Positions 61,074 through 64,000 of a DNA stretch of 64,000 nucleotides are shown piece by piece. The position numbers and the translations under genes are program-made. The notes beneath the pieces were generated by a model, which was given only the letters and a program-made list of their open reading frames with translations, was not told the DNA's origin and did not search any database. Numbering within the stretch: the stretch's first letter is position 1; each line of letters begins with the position of its first letter. The DNA is from Antedon bifida. Lineage: Eukaryota; Echinodermata; Crinoidea; Comatulida; Antedonidae. Where the stretch lies: NCBI GenBank assembly GCA_963402885.1, contig OY727095.1, forward strand, positions 33,857,001 to 33,921,000, read 5' to 3'.

Positions 61074-61478
61074 GAATAATTGAAATATTTACCGTATCGT
61101 TGGGCTTTCTAAAAAATGCAGTTGAGAATTCTCCAAGTCTCCATTCCATATCAACACTCCAGCAATAAGTGCGATTATGAGTAAGAATATATGTATTATA
61201 TTTAATAAAGGTAATAATTCCTGGAGACACATAGACGCTACGGTATATGCTGTAATAACGTTGTCTGTTGATGTGAAATTGTAATGATTTTTACATAGAT
61301 CCATAGTAAGTGTAAAATATGAAATAAATATAATAGACAAAGAAATAGAGTTATTTTATTCTTGTGATAGTTGGAAAATCGTTCTTGATGCACCAATTAA
61401 ACGATTGCAATAATATGAGAACGGAGTTTGTATTGTGTACACCCCTCTTTCGGATAATGGAACATTCTCTTGCGTGTA

Positions 61479-61624
61479 AAGCTCTGTACGTATAACACAC
61501 CACACTTTATGTGATAAAAATGTGCTGAGGCCATATATGGACATGATGTCGCATCACTACCATATTAAGCATATCACTACCATATTTGGGCATATCACAC
61601 TTTTTTTGTAGTGTAGACGGAGAC
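61479..61624 (-). mobile_element. AAGCTCTG-family element (copy 25)
   Basis: Diverged copy upstream of EFCAB9. Its left flank (61415-61478) matches that of copy 24. Confidence 0.83.
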
Positions 61625-61978
61625 TAAGTTGGTAAAGGAAGATCCAGATCCACATCATGGAGTAGTGCAGAATATTTGAATTCTAAAAATAAAAGTTTTG
61701 GATAATATTTTTAGGGCATTCTTTTATATTTTCACAAATGATAACGCAACATACGGGACGGTAGATGTCCATTGTAAACAATCCCACTACCTCTCTGCTG
61801 CCGTAACGTTAACGTTACCCTTCCGTCAATTACGCGTTGAAGTGGTGACTATACGCACCTCGCGCGCGCATTTTCTATCCATCGAATTTATATTTCGCGC
61901 ACTAAATCTGTCCATTTCAAATATACTTTGTAAAATTTTTTTGCGGGAACCACACCGAGAGCAGCTACGGTAAAAAAA

Positions 61979-63568
61979 ATGAAAATAAAATTGAGCATTT
62001 TGCAGTACCTGCATTTGGATAAAACGTACAGCTTTTTGACAGCGAAGAATGTTAAAATTGTATTAGAATATTTTAAGCTATTGGACGTTCATGACCAGAT
62101 GGCAATTAATGGTAGGTACGTGGTTTAGAAACATTATGCCTAGCTAAGCCTAGCCTAGCCTAGCCTCTAAGCCTAACTAGGCTAGGTCTAGCCTATTTAG
62201 GAATACTATTCTATCATTAGCCTAGGTTTATGATATTCAATAATACCGTTTATTTGTTTTTTAGATATTCAATTTTATACGTTCATGCACCATGTGACAA
62301 ATTTGAATAAAAGTCGTATATACAAAGTTTTCGATATGTTGGACGTAGATGGCTCTGGTCAGATTGACTTTGACGAATTCTACCTGCTTGTGTGTATACT
62401 CATCTCAATACAGGTGGGCCACCGCAATCATACTTAACTAATATTATATTATTATTATTATCTTCATTATTTCATCACGCCATCTTCCTCATTTTTCTCA
62501 ATTTTGTTTCAGGATAAAGAAGAGAAACAGTTTATCTACCGTCATTCTCGGACGGTGTTTGAACTGCTTGATGAAGACGGCAGTCAGAGCATATCTGCAG
62601 AAGAATTCGGTACATTTGGATTTCTTTTCAATTTTTACGGAGATGCGGTGAATGAAATCTTCAAACATTTTGACGTATCTGGCGATCAGGTATTATACTG
62701 TTATGTACCTCCGGTACAGGTATTATACTGTTATGTACCCCCGGTATAGGTATTATACTGTTATGTCCCCCGGTACAGGTATTATACTGTTATGTACCCC
62801 CGGTACAGGTATTATACGGTTATGTACCCCCGGTACAGGTATTATACTGTTGTACCCCCGGTACAGGTATTATACTGTTATGTACCCCCAGTCCCAGTAT
62901 ATGTATTAATTACACTATTTTATGTACCCCCGGTACAGGTATTATACTGTTATGTACCCCGGTACAGGTATTATACTGTTATGTACCCCCGGTACAGGTA
63001 TTATACTGTTGTACCCTCGGTGAAGGTATTATATTGTTATGTACCCCGGTACAGGTATTATACTGTTATGTACCCCCGGTACAGGTATTATACTGTTGTA
63101 CCCTCGGTACAGGTATTATACTGTTATGTACCCCGGTACAGGTATTATACTGTTATGTACCCCCGGTACAGGTATAATACTGTTATGTACCCCCGGTACA
63201 GGTATTACTGTTATGTACCCCGGTACAGGTATTAATTTATACTGTTATGTACGCCTGGTAGGCCTACAGGTATTATACTGTTATGTAACCCCGGTACAGT
63301 CTATTTTAAATAGAGGAAACACATCGTTCACTGGGTATGTCTTTTTATTACGCAGGCACTTGACTACAAAGAATTTAAAATGTTTGCAATGGCGTGTATT
63401 GATCGACAAAACGAGATAGATCGACAAAAACGTGAGAAAATCGAGAAGCAAAAACAACTGATTGAAGAAAAACAAAAAAGAAAACAGGCATTGATTCAAG
63501 CTGGGAACTGCCGTGGTGATTTTATAGAGGGCGTAGTGGACACTTTTAGCCGATGCAACGTTATGTAA
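61979..63568 (+). CDS. EFCAB9: EFCAB9-like EF-hand protein (CatSper-associated calcium sensor)
   Basis: Four exons: 61979-62111, 62265-62413, 62513-62689 and 63356-63568. They join in frame to 223 aa; human EFCAB9 is about 197. The N-terminus MKIKLSILQYLHLDKTY and the following LEYFKLLDVH, HHVTNLNKS, VFDMLD, RHSRTVFELLD and FLFNFYGD line up with human EFCAB9 (YLYLDKIY, AEYFHILDVHG, HHVTDLKK, VFDMLD, RHSRPVFDLLD, RFLFN; from memory). Three EF loops are canonical: 71-82 DVDGSGQIDFDE, 114-125 DEDGSQSISAEE and 148-159 DVSGDQALDYKE. A Lys/Gln/Glu-rich helix (about 169-198) precedes the C-terminus. Family role: a pH- and Ca-responsive accessory subunit of the sperm CatSper channel in the flagellum. 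Intron 3 is filled by a minisatellite whose units repeat the exon-3 splice donor. Start: the only in-frame ATG after an upstream stop at 61931. Confidence 0.92.
62690..63300 (+). repeat. minisatellite of repeated splice-donor units in EFCAB9 intron 3
   Basis: About 20 units of 27-31 bp, CAGGTATTATACTGTTATGT followed by ACCCCCGGTA, run directly from the exon-3 donor (CAG, GTATTA) almost to the acceptor at 63355. Most units keep CAG/GTATTA intact. Long spurious frames (repeated RYRYYTV) run through it. Confidence 0.97.
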
Positions 63569-64000
63569 AGTGTGGAAAACCCAGAGAGTTGCTATAAGAT
63601 CTTTGGGAAAACCATGAATGCGATATTACTCAGTATCGTCGGATTTTCGCAGGGCTACAACTGGGCAGAGCATCAGTGCTTAACCATGGAGGTATAAAAA
63701 TAGATAATACCTCCATGGCTTAACGTGCTAATAACACGATAAAAATGAATATAATATATTATTAATTAGACCACCTGAGATTAAGATAAGACTAAAATAA
63801 CATTTAGAATTAAAGGTTTATGAGGAAGAAGGTTTTATTTTATGCAACTTAGATCGATCGATACAATAAAATGATCTATAATATTATTAATTGTACTGTA
63901 CTGTATAATATAATACAAGAAGTGCATATTGTTGTAGTTTTTTGCGGGTTTGGCTTTCCATAAGAGATGGGTAAAATCTTTTTTCAGCACGATTTCAGAA
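63569..64000. other. EFCAB9 3' flank with a palindromic hairpin
   Basis: No gene is seen. At 63681-63725, CTTAACCATGGAGGTAT, then AAAAATAGAT, then AATACCTCCATGGCTTAA form a near-perfect hairpin with 15-16 bp arms. Confidence 0.7.

Larger units (their letters stand above)
60636..61978. other. NTPDase-2 3' UTR and spacer before the EFCAB9-like gene
   Basis: A canonical AATAAA at 61068-61073 marks a likely end of NTPDase-2. On the minus strand 61282-61115 begins an open frame with a strong hydrophobic segment (LLNIIHIFLLIIALIAGVLI), discussed as a finding. The rest holds one AAGCTCTG-type element with its duplicated flank. A CG-richer 100 bp (61800-61880, with GTAACGTTAACGTTACCC and CGCGCGCGC) probably forms part of the promoter of the next gene. 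Confidence 0.5.

Noticed and set aside
62652-63419. Long frames with repeated YRYYTVM / GTGIILLCTP peptides
   Set aside because: They run through the intronic minisatellite of EFCAB9 in several frames. No start context, domain or splice evidence makes them genes.

Overview
This is a gene-bearing stretch of an AT-rich animal genome. Every gene has many short exons with GT..AG introns. The likely source is a marine invertebrate deuterostome, and I favour an echinoderm. That placement is inference, from an ARID5 orthologue with a long intron, a sperm CatSper-type EFCAB9 gene, and a dense load of short TA-flanked inverted-repeat elements. The species cannot be fixed from sequence alone.

Layout: (1) 1-1606, minus strand, the 5' part of an RCCD1-like gene that runs off the left edge. 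(2) 1856-6316, plus strand, a complete 11-exon PSMD4/Rpn10 gene encoding 401 aa, head to head with RCCD1 across a 249-bp shared promoter. (3) 10126-32161, minus strand, a complete 9-exon ARID5-type transcription factor of 974 aa with a 13.9-kb second intron. (4) 34168-48817, plus strand, a 9-exon cell-surface NTPDase (CD39/ENTPD family) of 516 aa. (5) 52552-60635, plus strand, a tandem paralogue of 507 aa with the same exon plan. (6) 61979-63568, plus strand, a 4-exon EFCAB9-like EF-hand gene of 223 aa. All exon junctions listed were assembled by eye; reading frame and phase close across each gene.

The non-coding part is rich in small repeats. One family of about 115-225 bp, with TA flanks, AAGCTCTGTCTACACTATC termini and an internal 21-bp unit, occurs about 25 times. 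It sits in introns and intergenic DNA of the outer parts of the window, but I see no copy between about 13.7 and 34.7 kb. A second family (GGTTCCCACTAG termini) is concentrated in and around the second NTPDase gene. A third element (AGCCTGGTTTCC termini) occurs once. Several minisatellites, tRNA-derived SINE-like pieces, LINE 3' fragments, a 0.6-kb duplication inside an NTPDase intron and a hammerhead-ribozyme-like motif were also found. No prokaryotic, viral or CRISPR features are present.

The genes do not form a pathway. PSMD4 (proteasomal ubiquitin receptor), RCCD1-like and ARID5 are housekeeping or regulatory. The two NTPDases are an obvious local duplication acting on extracellular nucleotides. 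EFCAB9 is expected to act in sperm. The most notable observations are the substituted nucleotide-binding motif in the second NTPDase, the minisatellite made of repeated splice donors in EFCAB9, and the expanding 21-bp arrays inside the dominant small transposon family.
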